Of a stretch of DNA of 5,683 nt, positions 1 through 5,683 are shown one piece after another. This DNA comes from an uncultured Oscillospiraceae bacterium. GTDB taxonomy: Bacteria > Bacillota > Clostridia > Oscillospirales > JAAYXM01. Both the position numbers and the translations under genes were made by a program. How positions within the stretch are numbered: the first letter of the stretch is position 1; the number at the start of each line of letters is the position of its first letter. Below the pieces are notes generated by a model, which made no database searches, was not told the origin of the DNA, and saw nothing but the letters and a program-made list of their open reading frames with translations. The stretch lies in NCBI GenBank assembly GCA_934646115.1, contig CAKUEM010000075.1:1-5683 (forward strand), in the 5' to 3' direction.

Positions 1-161
1 TGAAGCTGCTTGAACGCATCAATGCGCTCGGCACCACGATGCTGGTCGTCACGCATGAGCGCGAGCTGGTTGACGCGTTCTCCAAGCGCGTGGTCGCGAT
101 CGGCGACGGGAAAATTATTAGTGATAAGACGGGCGGGTACTATCAAAATGAAATGGTATAA
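1..161 (+). CDS. ftsE: FtsE, cell-division ABC transporter ATP-binding protein (C-terminal end only)
   Basis: Only the last 52 codons are present, read in the frame starting at base 3 and ending at TAA 159-161. The visible part begins KLLERINALG and contains TTMLVVTHE, the strand and switch (H-loop) histidine of an ABC ATPase, with the His codon at 54-56. It is followed by a stretch like the FtsE tail (RVVAIGDGKI, then GGYY). FtsE is the cytoplasmic ATPase that powers FtsX, and together they control peptidoglycan hydrolases. The Walker A, Walker B and signature motifs lie upstream of the window. The last 14 nt overlap the start of ftsX, which suggests translational coupling. A C-terminal ABC fragment alone could be another ATPase, but the ftsX that follows makes FtsE very likely. 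Confidence 0.93.
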   Translation, partial: KLLERINALGTTMLVVTHERELVDAFSKRVVAIGDGKIISDKTGGYYQNEMV

Positions 162-1038
162 TCTTACTTATTTTATACGCGAGGCGTTTTCAAGCATCGG
201 CAAGCATCGCGTGATGACGGTCGCCGCGGTCGGCGTGATCGCCGCGTGCCTGCTCATTATGGGCAGCTTCACGCTCGTTGTTGTGAATATTGAGAGCATG
301 CTGCGCGAGGTCGAGGCGCAAAACGAAGTGGTCGCTTTTGTGGACGAGGCGCTGCCGGATGAGCAGGCGAAAACGCTTGAACAGGCGATCCGTGACGCGG
401 ATCCTAATATTTCCGAGGTGCGTTATACCTCGCGGCAGGACGCGCTTTCGGAATTCCGCGAGGAGCTGGGCGAAAATCAGGACCTGCTCGACGGGCTTGA
501 GGGCGATAATCCGCTGCGCAACCGTTATTCGGTCAAGCTGCATGACATTGCGAAAACGCAGCAAACGGCGGAAAAGCTGCGCCAGGTCGAAGGGATTGCC
601 GACGTTTCGGCGCGCAGCGATGTGTCTGATAAAATTTTGCAGGTGCGCCATTTGGTCACGGGGATTTGCCTGATTTTGATCATCGTTCTGCTCGCAGTTG
701 CGATCTTTATCATTTCAAACACGGTGAATTTAACGATGTTTAACCGCCGCGAGGAGATCGCGATCATGAAAATGGTCGGCGCGGGCAATGGCTTTGTGCG
801 CAGTCCGTTTATTATCGAAGGGATCCTGCTCGGGCTGATGGGCGCGCTGCTCGCGATTCTGGTGCAATGGGGGCTTTACACCTATGTTGCGCAGACCGCG
901 CTTTCCGAGTTTAGCATGTTCCATTTCATCAGCTTTGGCGACATGGTGTGGCAGCTGCTCGGCATGTTTGCCGCGATCGGCGCGCTTGTCGGCGGATTGG
1001 GCAGCGCGATCACCATGCGGAAATTCTTGAACGTATAA
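148..1038 (+). CDS. ftsX: FtsX, cell-division ABC transporter permease-like protein
   Basis: This 296-residue integral membrane protein pairs with FtsE and passes ATP-driven conformational change to an extracellular murein hydrolase. Hydrophobic spans lie near residues 23-48, 169-193, 221-246 and 266-290, giving the four-helix FtsX topology. The extracellular domain at about 49-167 is rich in charged residues and is the expected hydrolase-contact region. The most diagnostic stretch is about 190-224, where NTVNLTMFNRREEIAIMKMV and then GAG and PFIIEG match the conserved FtsX loop and third helix. I chose ATG 148 because the protein then starts MKWYNLTYFIREAF, the usual FtsX N-terminus; the frame is open further upstream, but that part only shadows ftsE. 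The ribosome site is weak (GGGCGGG, 131-137), fitting coupling to ftsE. The stop is followed by 13 nt before the M23 gene. Length and motifs are normal for the family. Confidence 0.97.
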   Translation: MKWYNLTYFIREAFSSIGKHRVMTVAAVGVIAACLLIMGSFTLVVVNIESMLREVEAQNEVVAFVDEALPDEQAKTLEQAIRDADPNISEVRYTSRQDALSEFREELGENQDLLDGLEGDNPLRNRYSVKLHDIAKTQQTAEKLRQVEGIADVSARSDVSDKILQVRHLVTGICLILIIVLLAVAIFIISNTVNLTMFNRREEIAIMKMVGAGNGFVRSPFIIEGILLGLMGALLAILVQWGLYTYVAQTALSEFSMFHFISFGDMVWQLLGMFAAIGALVGGLGSAITMRKFLNV

Positions 1039-1051
1039 CGGAGGGAGTTCT

Positions 1052-2260
1052 ATGAAGCCGAAAACAAGACGAATCGTTACGGGCGTCATTGCGGCGATCC
1101 TTGCGCTGCTTCTGATCGTTCCTCTCGTGATCGAGGGCGTGGTCGCCGTGCGCGGAAGCGCGGCAAACACTGTGTCCGGCTTAAACCAGAAATTATCGGA
1201 TCTTGACAAGAAAAAGGGTGAGCTGAAAAAAGAGCTTGCGAAGATCCAGGCAGAGAAAAAATCGGCGCGCGATCAAAAAGACGCGATCGATCAGCAGATC
1301 AATGTGACCGCGCAGGAGATTGCCACGATCGACAGCATGATCACGCAGCTCAATGCGGATTCCGCGGCATACCAGAAGGAGCTCGAGGCGGCGGAGCAGG
1401 AGGAGCGGGATACGTATGCGCTCTTTAAAAAGCGCGTGCGCGCAATGGAAGAAAACGGTACGGCGTCTTACATTTCGGTTCTGCTTTCGGCGGATAGCTT
1501 TTCCAGCCTGATCTCCCGCGCGGAGATCATCGGCGATGTGATGAATTATGACCGCGGGATCATGAACGACCTGCGCGATAAGCAGAAGCAGATCACCGAG
1601 AAGAAAACCGCGGTCGAGACCAGCAAGAAAGAGCAGGAGAGCGCGAAGGCGAAGCTCGCCGAAAAGAAGGCGGAGCTCTCTGAGCAGACGAATGAGGCGG
1701 CGGCGCTTTTGAATTCGCTCAGCTCAAATGAAAGCGAGTATAAAAAGGCATACGAAGAGGCGGAGGCCGCACAGAAGCAGGCGAAGGCAGAGATCAAAAA
1801 AATCCTTGCGGCGCAGGCGAATAGCGGCAAAGGCTCGTCCGGCGGAAGCAAATATGTCGGCGGCGATTTCATGTGGCCGCTGCCCGGGCGTTACCAGATC
1901 AGCTCGTATTACGGCGGGCGGTTTGACCCGATTTTGAAATATAATAAAGTGCATACCGGCATCGATATCCCGGCACCGACCGGGACGCCGATCAAGGCGG
2001 CCAATGCCGGAACAGTCATTGTTTCGGGCTGGTCCTCGCGCGGATATGGCAATTACGTGGTCATCGACCACGGCGGCGGGCGCAGCACGCTGTACGCGCA
2101 TCAAAGCCGCGTTGCCGTTTCCAAGGGCGAGAAGGTCGCCCGGGGGCAGACGATCGGCTACGTCGGGTCGACCGGGAATTCCACCGGTCCGCATCTGCAT
2201 TTTGAGATCCTGATCAACGGCGATGATGTCAATCCGATGAATTACTTCAAGAAGGGATAG
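1052..2260 (+). CDS. Coiled-coil M23 family murein endopeptidase (EnvC-like, probable FtsEX-controlled hydrolase)
   Basis: This 402-residue envelope protein is predicted to cut peptide cross-links in peptidoglycan. A hydrophobic segment at about 8-33 follows a basic N-terminus (MKPKTRR); it may be an uncleaved anchor or a signal peptide with possible cleavage near SAA 36-38. Long Lys/Glu/Ala-rich coiled coils run at about 40-125 and 160-255, broken by RAMEENGTASYISVLLSADS (130-149), the hook seen in EnvC/PcsB/CwlO-type proteins. A Gly/Ser linker (258-270) leads to the M23 LytM domain at about 274-398. All zinc-site residues are visible: H301 and D305 in HTGID, H350 in YAH, and H383 in GPHLHFE, so it should be an active enzyme, unlike E. 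coli EnvC. A strong GGAGGGAG site at 1040-1047 precedes the ATG. Its place directly after ftsX suggests FtsEX regulates it; that is inference from known FtsEX partners (CwlO, PcsB, EnvC). Confidence 0.95.
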   Translation: MKPKTRRIVTGVIAAILALLLIVPLVIEGVVAVRGSAANTVSGLNQKLSDLDKKKGELKKELAKIQAEKKSARDQKDAIDQQINVTAQEIATIDSMITQLNADSAAYQKELEAAEQEERDTYALFKKRVRAMEENGTASYISVLLSADSFSSLISRAEIIGDVMNYDRGIMNDLRDKQKQITEKKTAVETSKKEQESAKAKLAEKKAELSEQTNEAAALLNSLSSNESEYKKAYEEAEAAQKQAKAEIKKILAAQANSGKGSSGGSKYVGGDFMWPLPGRYQISSYYGGRFDPILKYNKVHTGIDIPAPTGTPIKAANAGTVIVSGWSSRGYGNYVVIDHGGGRSTLYAHQSRVAVSKGEKVARGQTIGYVGSTGNSTGPHLHFEILINGDDVNPMNYFKKG

Positions 2261-2266
2261 CCCAGT

Positions 2267-3466
2267 ATGAAAAAACGGTATATCACAACGACGCTTGCGT
2301 TGATGCTTTTAAGCGCCGCGGTGACCTATGGCATCACGTTTTTCAGTATGCAAAAGGTTGCGGGCGGCCAGGTGGAGGCGTTTAACAAAATCACCGCGCA
2401 GTATAACCGCATTTATGAGGTGCAGTCTAACATCGAGACGCTGTATGTCAACGATTATGATGAGGACAAGATGATCGAGGGCGCGCTGACCGGGATGGTC
2501 GCGTATCTTGGCGATCGCTGGTCACATTATTTAAATGAAGAAGAATTTAACGAATATGTCGAATCGTCAAGCGGGAACATGGTCGGCATCGGCGTGAATG
2601 TCATCGAGGACGAGGCGACCGGCGGCATCCGCGTGATCGATGTGTATGCCAATTCACCGGCTGCTGCGGCCGGCATGAAGATCGGCGACGTGGTGGTCAG
2701 CGTGAATGACGAGCAGGTCAGCACGATCGGATATCAAACCGCGGTCGATCGCGTGCGCGGCGAGGCGGGCACGGTGGTGCGCCTTTCCGTTTATCGCGAA
2801 AGCGAGAAGAAGAATCTGCCGATGAGCATCACGCGCGCGCAGGTCCAGGTGGAGAACGTGAAGGCGCAGATGTTTGGCGATGTGGGTTATGTGAAGATCC
2901 GCGGCTTTGACCTCGGCGTGAGCGAGCAGTTCATCACCGCGGTGCATAATTTGCAGAGCGCGGGGGCAAAGGCGTTTGTGTTTGACGTGCGCAATAATCC
3001 GGGCGGCGCAATGACCGAGCTGGTCGCGTGTCTTGATATCCTCTTGCCGGAATGCACGATCATTACCGCGCGCGATAAGGCGGGCAATGAGGAGAAATTT
3101 ACGTCTGACGCAAGCGAGATCACGCTTCCCATGGCGGTTTTGACCAACGAGAACAGCTACAGCGCGGCGGAATTTTTTGCCGCGTCCTTACAGGAGCATC
3201 ATAAGGCGGCGGTCATCGGCACGGCGACGACCGGAAAGGGCTGCGCGCAGCGCGCGATCAAGCTGAAAAACGGCGGCGGGCTTGTGCTTTCGATCAGCAA
3301 GTATTACACGGCAAACGGCGTGAGCCTGGCGGATACCCAGGGCATTCGCCCGGACGTGGAGGTCAAGCTGAACGATGAGCAGGCGCAGCATTTTTACACG
3401 CTTGCGCCCGAGGCTGATCCGCAGATTCAGGCGGCATTTCAAAACGTTCGCGCGCAAATCAAATAG
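2267..3466 (+). CDS. S41 family C-terminal processing peptidase (CtpA/CtpB type) with PDZ domain
   Basis: This 399-residue serine protease is predicted to act outside the membrane. An N-terminal hydrophobic segment (about 5-27) is a signal anchor or signal peptide. A helical region with YLGDRWSHYL (80-89) precedes a PDZ domain at about 104-190 (GIGVNV, then SPAAAAGMKIGDVVVSVN). The S41 core follows: GYVKIRGF (207-214), then FDVRNNPGG (239-247). The catalytic set is intact: nucleophile S299 in NSYSAAE, general base K324 in TTGKG, and Q328. The Ser-to-Lys spacing of 25 and Lys-to-Gln spacing of 4 equal those of B. subtilis CtpB. The start lies 6 nt after the M23 stop, with GAAGGGA at 2251-2257 inside the upstream gene as ribosome site. 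CtpB-type proteases cut regulatory or envelope proteins; the substrate here is unknown. A ctpB next to ftsEX is also seen in B. subtilis, so the gene symbol ctpA or ctpB is plausible but not certain. Confidence 0.95.
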   Translation: MKKRYITTTLALMLLSAAVTYGITFFSMQKVAGGQVEAFNKITAQYNRIYEVQSNIETLYVNDYDEDKMIEGALTGMVAYLGDRWSHYLNEEEFNEYVESSSGNMVGIGVNVIEDEATGGIRVIDVYANSPAAAAGMKIGDVVVSVNDEQVSTIGYQTAVDRVRGEAGTVVRLSVYRESEKKNLPMSITRAQVQVENVKAQMFGDVGYVKIRGFDLGVSEQFITAVHNLQSAGAKAFVFDVRNNPGGAMTELVACLDILLPECTIITARDKAGNEEKFTSDASEITLPMAVLTNENSYSAAEFFAASLQEHHKAAVIGTATTGKGCAQRAIKLKNGGGLVLSISKYYTANGVSLADTQGIRPDVEVKLNDEQAQHFYTLAPEADPQIQAAFQNVRAQIK

Positions 3467-3486
3467 TGCTTCATTATGTGACGAAG

Positions 3487-3530
3487 GCGCAAGAGTTTGG
3501 CGAAATATCGCCAAGCCCTTGCGCTTTTTT
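3487..3530 (+). terminator. Strong intrinsic terminator closing the ftsEX operon
   Basis: GCGCAAG (3487-3493) pairs with CTTGCGC (3518-3524). After one A-C mismatch, a G-C pair and a T-G wobble, TTGGCGA (3497-3503) pairs with TCGCCAA (3508-3514) around the tetraloop AATA. Six T residues (3525-3530) follow directly. It starts 20 nt after the S41 stop codon. The reverse strand has no matching U-run, so it should work in the + direction only. Confidence 0.95.
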
Positions 3531-3558
3531 GCATCTTTCCGCAAGGAGTGCATACAAT
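3528..3558 (+). promoter_or_regulatory. Weak candidate sigma-A promoter for the unknown gene
   Basis: TACAAT at 3553-3558 is a five-of-six match to the -10 box. The only -35-like sequence at a usable distance is TTTGCA (3528-3533, four of six, 19-nt spacer), overlapping the terminator U-tract. This is a weak match and could be chance, but the gene that follows lies behind a strong terminator and needs a promoter somewhere here. Confidence 0.3.
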
Positions 3559-3580
3559 ATAACGATTCTGATCCGTGGCG

Positions 3581-3585
3581 GGAGG
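3581..3585 (+). promoter_or_regulatory. Ribosome binding site that sets the start of the unknown gene
   Basis: GGAGG lies 8 nt before ATG 3594. The reading frame is open well upstream, into the S41 gene, so this site is the main reason for choosing 3594. A second ATG at 3603 is 17 nt from the site and is less likely. Confidence 0.75.
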
Positions 3586-3593
3586 CGGTTTTC

Positions 3594-4328
3594 ATGCTGG
3601 GCATGCTTTGCATTGCAGCCGGGCGCGCGCACCCCTTTGCGCGCTGTAAAACCACGGCGCTGCGCTTCGGCGGAGAGTCTGTGCGCTGCGTCACCGCGCC
3701 CAATTCCGCGCGCGGCAAGCGAAAGGCGGCGCGCGCCCTGCATGGACTGCGCGTTCTCGTGCCGGATGCCGGCGCGGATATGGCGGCGCTGCAAGAGGCG
3801 GGAATTTGCGCCTTGTCTGGTGCGGAGCTGCCCTTTCGGCTCGCGGACATACTATGCCGCCGCGCGATTGCGGATTTTCGGCTGGATCCAAAGCGCCTTG
3901 CGCTTGCGATCACGGCGGGGCATTTGGGCGAGACGGGCGAGCAAATGTTAACTCGGCTCGCGGCGTGCGCGCGGTATTTGGCGCTTGACTGCGCGGAGAT
4001 GGCGCGCATGGAGGCGCTGCTGTTGGATCGTTGCGGCGCGGCGGTTTTGCCGCTTCCGCTAAACAGCGCGACCTATCCGACGCAGCTTGCGCTGCACTTG
4101 AGCCGCGAGAATTTTTCACTGCTGGTGCAGGCGGACGGCGCGCGCTACGCGTGGGAGAATGCGCGGATCGAGCTGCCAGAGCGGTTTTCCGCCGTTCCGG
4201 ACACGCATATTTGCGGCGCGGCGCTCGCTTTTTTGCAAAGCGGCGCGCTGCTAAAGAGCGAGATCACACTTCGCGCTGCCGCATATCGCGAGCTTACCTC
4301 CGGGAAAATATTGATGTGCGGCACTTGA
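3594..4328 (+). CDS. Uncharacterised 244-residue cysteine-rich alpha/beta protein
   Basis: I do not recognise this protein with confidence. It starts MLGMLCIAAG, has no clear signal peptide or long membrane helix, and is probably cytoplasmic. A basic stretch (RGKRKAAR, 40-47) is followed by alternating strand-like and helix-like segments: GLRVLVPDAGADM (51-63), ELPFRLADILCRRA (78-91), RLALAITAGHL (101-111), ARYLALD (126-132), AAVLPLP (149-155) and FSLLVQADG (174-182). That pattern suggests a Rossmann-like alpha/beta fold; this is inference from the sequence alone. Ten cysteines (6, 18, 32, 72, 88, 125, 133, 147, 207, 242) make about 4 percent, but none forms a CxxC pair, so an ordinary zinc site is not evident. 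It stands alone between the ftsEX operon terminator and the greA promoter, and its stop codon lies inside the greA -35 box. Reality is supported by the GGAGG site, the frame length and protein-like segmentation; the high GC of the region also opens other frames, so some doubt remains. Confidence 0.75.
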   Translation: MLGMLCIAAGRAHPFARCKTTALRFGGESVRCVTAPNSARGKRKAARALHGLRVLVPDAGADMAALQEAGICALSGAELPFRLADILCRRAIADFRLDPKRLALAITAGHLGETGEQMLTRLAACARYLALDCAEMARMEALLLDRCGAAVLPLPLNSATYPTQLALHLSRENFSLLVQADGARYAWENARIELPERFSAVPDTHICGAALAFLQSGALLKSEITLRAAAYRELTSGKILMCGT

Positions 4329-4353
4329 CAGTCTGCAAGCGATTTACTATAAT
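4325..4353 (+). promoter_or_regulatory. Exact-consensus sigma-A promoter for greA-lysS
   Basis: TTGACA (4325-4330) and TATAAT (4348-4353) are both perfect and separated by the optimal 17 nt. Transcription should start near 4360. There is no TGn extended -10. The TGA stop of the upstream gene (4326-4328) is part of the -35 box. Such a promoter predicts strong constitutive expression of greA and lysS. Confidence 0.92.
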
Positions 4354-4359
4354 ATTTGT

Positions 4360-4516
4360 TATTGAGCAAAAAATACCGCAATCCACGCGACACGCGCTTT
4401 TTTATACCGCTTTTGCTTGCCCGATGCGGCGAAATTTTTTACTTGCGAGTTCCTGCGCCTGTTACACCACGCCCGGGCGCGCATCATTTTGTTTGAAATA
4501 AAGGAGAGAGTGCATC
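4360..4516 (+). other. 5' leader of greA, about 157 nt
   Basis: The leader is lower in GC than its surroundings and contains two T6 runs (4398-4403 and 4435-4440), a repeated ATACCGC (4373-4379 and 4404-4410), and a 10-nt palindrome CGCCCGGGCG (4470-4479). GCGCC (4455-4459) can pair with GGCGC (4476-4480). I see no T-box motif and no riboswitch class I can name. The end holds the greA ribosome site AAGGAGAG (4501-4508). Confidence 0.5.
4386..4403 (+). terminator. Weak terminator-like hairpin in the greA leader
   Basis: CGCG (4386-4389) and CGCG (4393-4396) can form a 4-bp all-GC stem around ACA, followed after one base by six T residues. The stem is short for a functional terminator. If active, it would reduce both readthrough from the upstream gene and transcripts from the greA promoter. 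Confidence 0.2.
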
Positions 4517-4984
4517 ATGAAAACATTTAAAGTATCCAAAGAGCGCTTAAAAGAGCTGCAGGATGAGCTTGAATATTTAAAAACCGTGCGTGAAAAAGAG
4601 GTTGCCGAGCAGATCAAAGAGGCGCGCTCGTTTGGCGATTTATCAGAAAACAGCGAGTATGACGAGGCGAAAAACGAGCAGGGCAAGCTGTATTCGCGCA
4701 TTGCTGAGGTGGAGAATATCCTCTCAAACTATGAGGTGATTGAAGAGCCGTCCGGCGCGGCGGACACCGTGCATCCCGGCTCGAAGGTGCGCGTGCTTGA
4801 CCTGGAGGATAACTCGGAGGAGGAATATCAGCTGGTCGGCTCGCAGGAGGCAGACCCGTATCAGCGCCGCATTTCGGATGAGTCGCCGTTTGGCAAGGCG
4901 CTTTATGGCGCAAAGCTGGGTGAGACCGTTGTGGTCGATGCGCCGGCCGGTCCGCTCAAGTATAAAGTGTTAGAGATTAAGTAA
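4517..4984 (+). CDS. greA: Transcript cleavage / elongation factor GreA
   Basis: This 155-residue protein rescues backtracked RNA polymerase by stimulating cleavage of the nascent RNA 3' end. Residues 1-76 form the antiparallel coiled coil that enters the secondary channel. Its tip carries GDLSENSEYDEAK (40-52), with the acidic pair D41 and E44 that corresponds to the magnesium-coordinating residues of E. coli GreA. The C-terminal FKBP-like domain (about 82-155) contains the hallmark ISDESPFGKALYGAK (119-133) and ends PLKYKVLEIK. Length is typical. The start is supported by AAGGAGAG (4501-4508) and by the usual position of the coiled coil. It is first in an operon with lysS, which follows after 16 nt, an order common in Firmicutes. 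Nothing is missing or odd in the protein. Confidence 0.98.
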   Translation: MKTFKVSKERLKELQDELEYLKTVREKEVAEQIKEARSFGDLSENSEYDEAKNEQGKLYSRIAEVENILSNYEVIEEPSGAADTVHPGSKVRVLDLEDNSEEEYQLVGSQEADPYQRRISDESPFGKALYGAKLGETVVVDAPAGPLKYKVLEIK

Positions 4985-5000
4985 CCGAGGAGGAAATAGC

Positions 5001-5683
5001 ATGTCCGAGGAAGTGAACGCACCGCAGACCGCAGAGGAATTGCACGAAATTTTGCGAATTCGCCGCGAGAAGCTTGCAAATTTGGTCCGCGAGGGTAACA
5101 ATCCGTTTGAGATCGTCCGGTATGACCAGACGCATCATACAAAGCAGATCCTTGACCATTTCGACGAGATGGAGAATCAGGAGGTCAGCCTGGCAGGGCG
5201 CATGATGAGCCGCCGCGACATGGGCAAGGCGTTTTTCTGCGATTTGCAGGACCGCGATGGGAAGATCCAGCTTTATGTCCGCATCAACGATGTGGGCGAG
5301 GAATCGTTCGCGCGCTTTAAAAAATACGACATCGGCGATATTATCGGCGTGCGCGGCACGGTATTCCGCACGCGGCGCGGCGAAATTTCGATCCATTGCA
5401 CGGAAGTGACGCTGCTTTCCAAGTCGCTCAAGCCGCTGCCGGAGAAATATCATGGTCTGCGCGATCAGGATATGCGCTATCGCCAGCGTTATGTGGATCT
5501 GATCATGAATACCGAGGTCAAGGAGACGTTTGTCAAGCGCTCGAAAATTATCAGCGCGATCCGCAGATACTTAGATGCGCAGGGCTTTATGGAGGTTGAA
5601 ACGCCGATGCTGGTCGCCAATGCGGGCGGCGCGGCGGCGCGGCCGTTTGAAACGCATTTCAACGCGTTGAATGAGGATTTCAA
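5001..5683 (+). CDS. lysS: Lysyl-tRNA synthetase, class II (N-terminal part, cut by window end)
   Basis: LysS charges tRNA-Lys with lysine in the cytoplasm. The window holds 227 codons of a protein that is usually about 500 residues. The N-terminal helix (about 11-31) leads to the anticodon-binding OB fold at about 62-138, including RDMGKAFFCDLQDRDGKIQL (72-91). The linker signature follows: KPLPEKYHGL (144-153), then RYRQRYVDLI (159-168). Class II motif 1 is FMEVETPML (196-204), and GGAAARPFETHFNAL (209-223) is the conserved LysRS segment after it. Motifs 2 and 3 lie beyond the window. The start at ATG 5001 is set by AGGAGG (4988-4993), 7 nt upstream, and by the expected N-terminal helix. 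The frame has no stop up to the edge. It is co-transcribed with greA; no T-box precedes it. Confidence 0.97.
   Translation, partial: MSEEVNAPQTAEELHEILRIRREKLANLVREGNNPFEIVRYDQTHHTKQILDHFDEMENQEVSLAGRMMSRRDMGKAFFCDLQDRDGKIQLYVRINDVGEESFARFKKYDIGDIIGVRGTVFRTRRGEISIHCTEVTLLSKSLKPLPEKYHGLRDQDMRYRQRYVDLIMNTEVKETFVKRSKIISAIRRYLDAQGFMEVETPMLVANAGGAAARPFETHFNALNEDF

Noticed and set aside
10..147. Upstream extension of the ftsX frame, adding 46 residues
   Set aside because: This part overlaps the ftsE tail in another frame, reads as low-complexity Ser/Arg sequence, and does not resemble the FtsX N-terminus, which begins cleanly at 148.
1240..1810. Repetitive Lys/Glu/Ala-rich coding stretch that might be a DNA repeat
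   Set aside because: The periodicity is at the protein level, as expected for coiled coils; I found no repeated DNA unit.
3466..3951. + strand frame of 161 codons starting at the S41 stop
   Set aside because: It would be translated through the terminator hairpin, has no supporting ribosome site, and overlaps the better-supported unknown gene.
3188..4009. Long minus-strand frame of 273 codons
   Set aside because: It runs antisense through the S41 catalytic region and across the terminator, is Ser/Ala/Arg-rich without recognisable motifs, and is explained by the GC-rich codon bias of the + strand genes.
4031..4501. Second + strand frame of 156 codons overlapping the unknown gene and the greA leader
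   Set aside because: It runs through the consensus promoter and leader, has no ribosome site, and its composition (Arg/Ala-rich, then changing abruptly) is that of an out-of-frame shadow.
4360..4516. T-box or lysine riboswitch ahead of greA-lysS
   Set aside because: I saw no T-box consensus (AGGGTGG/ACCGCG type) and the leader is too short and unstructured for a lysine riboswitch.

Overview
The window looks like chromosomal housekeeping DNA from a fairly GC-rich Firmicute, most likely of class Clostridia (Oscillospiraceae/Ruminococcaceae-like). This rests on three things: the gene order ftsE-ftsX-M23 peptidase-S41 peptidase, the greA-lysS pair, and strong AGGAGG-type ribosome sites with a textbook sigma-A promoter. 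The assignment is from gene content and style only; no search was run. All genes lie on the + strand.

Region 1 (1-3530) is the 3' part of a cell-envelope operon. It holds the end of ftsE (ABC ATPase), ftsX (its membrane partner), a membrane-anchored or secreted coiled-coil M23 murein endopeptidase, and a CtpA/CtpB-type S41 serine protease with a PDZ domain. The genes overlap by 14 nt or are separated by 13 and 6 nt, and the operon ends in a strong intrinsic terminator at 3487-3530. The likely logic is that FtsE uses ATP to drive FtsX, FtsX opens or activates the coiled-coil hydrolase outside the membrane, and the S41 protease acts in the same compartment, perhaps on one of these proteins.

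Region 2 (3531-4328) carries one gene I do not recognise. It encodes a 244-residue, cysteine-rich, probably cytoplasmic alpha/beta protein with a good ribosome site and at best a weak promoter of its own. No strong terminator follows it.

Region 3 (4325-5683) begins with an exact-consensus sigma-A promoter (TTGACA, 17 nt, TATAAT) whose -35 box contains the stop codon of the unknown gene. After a leader of about 155 nt come greA (transcription cleavage factor, complete) and lysS (class II lysyl-tRNA synthetase, cut by the window end at residue 227).

I found no mobile element, CRISPR array, tRNA or rRNA. The items most worth a second look are the unknown gene, the promoter/leader arrangement ahead of greA-lysS, and the FtsEX-hydrolase-protease cassette with a fully intact zinc site.
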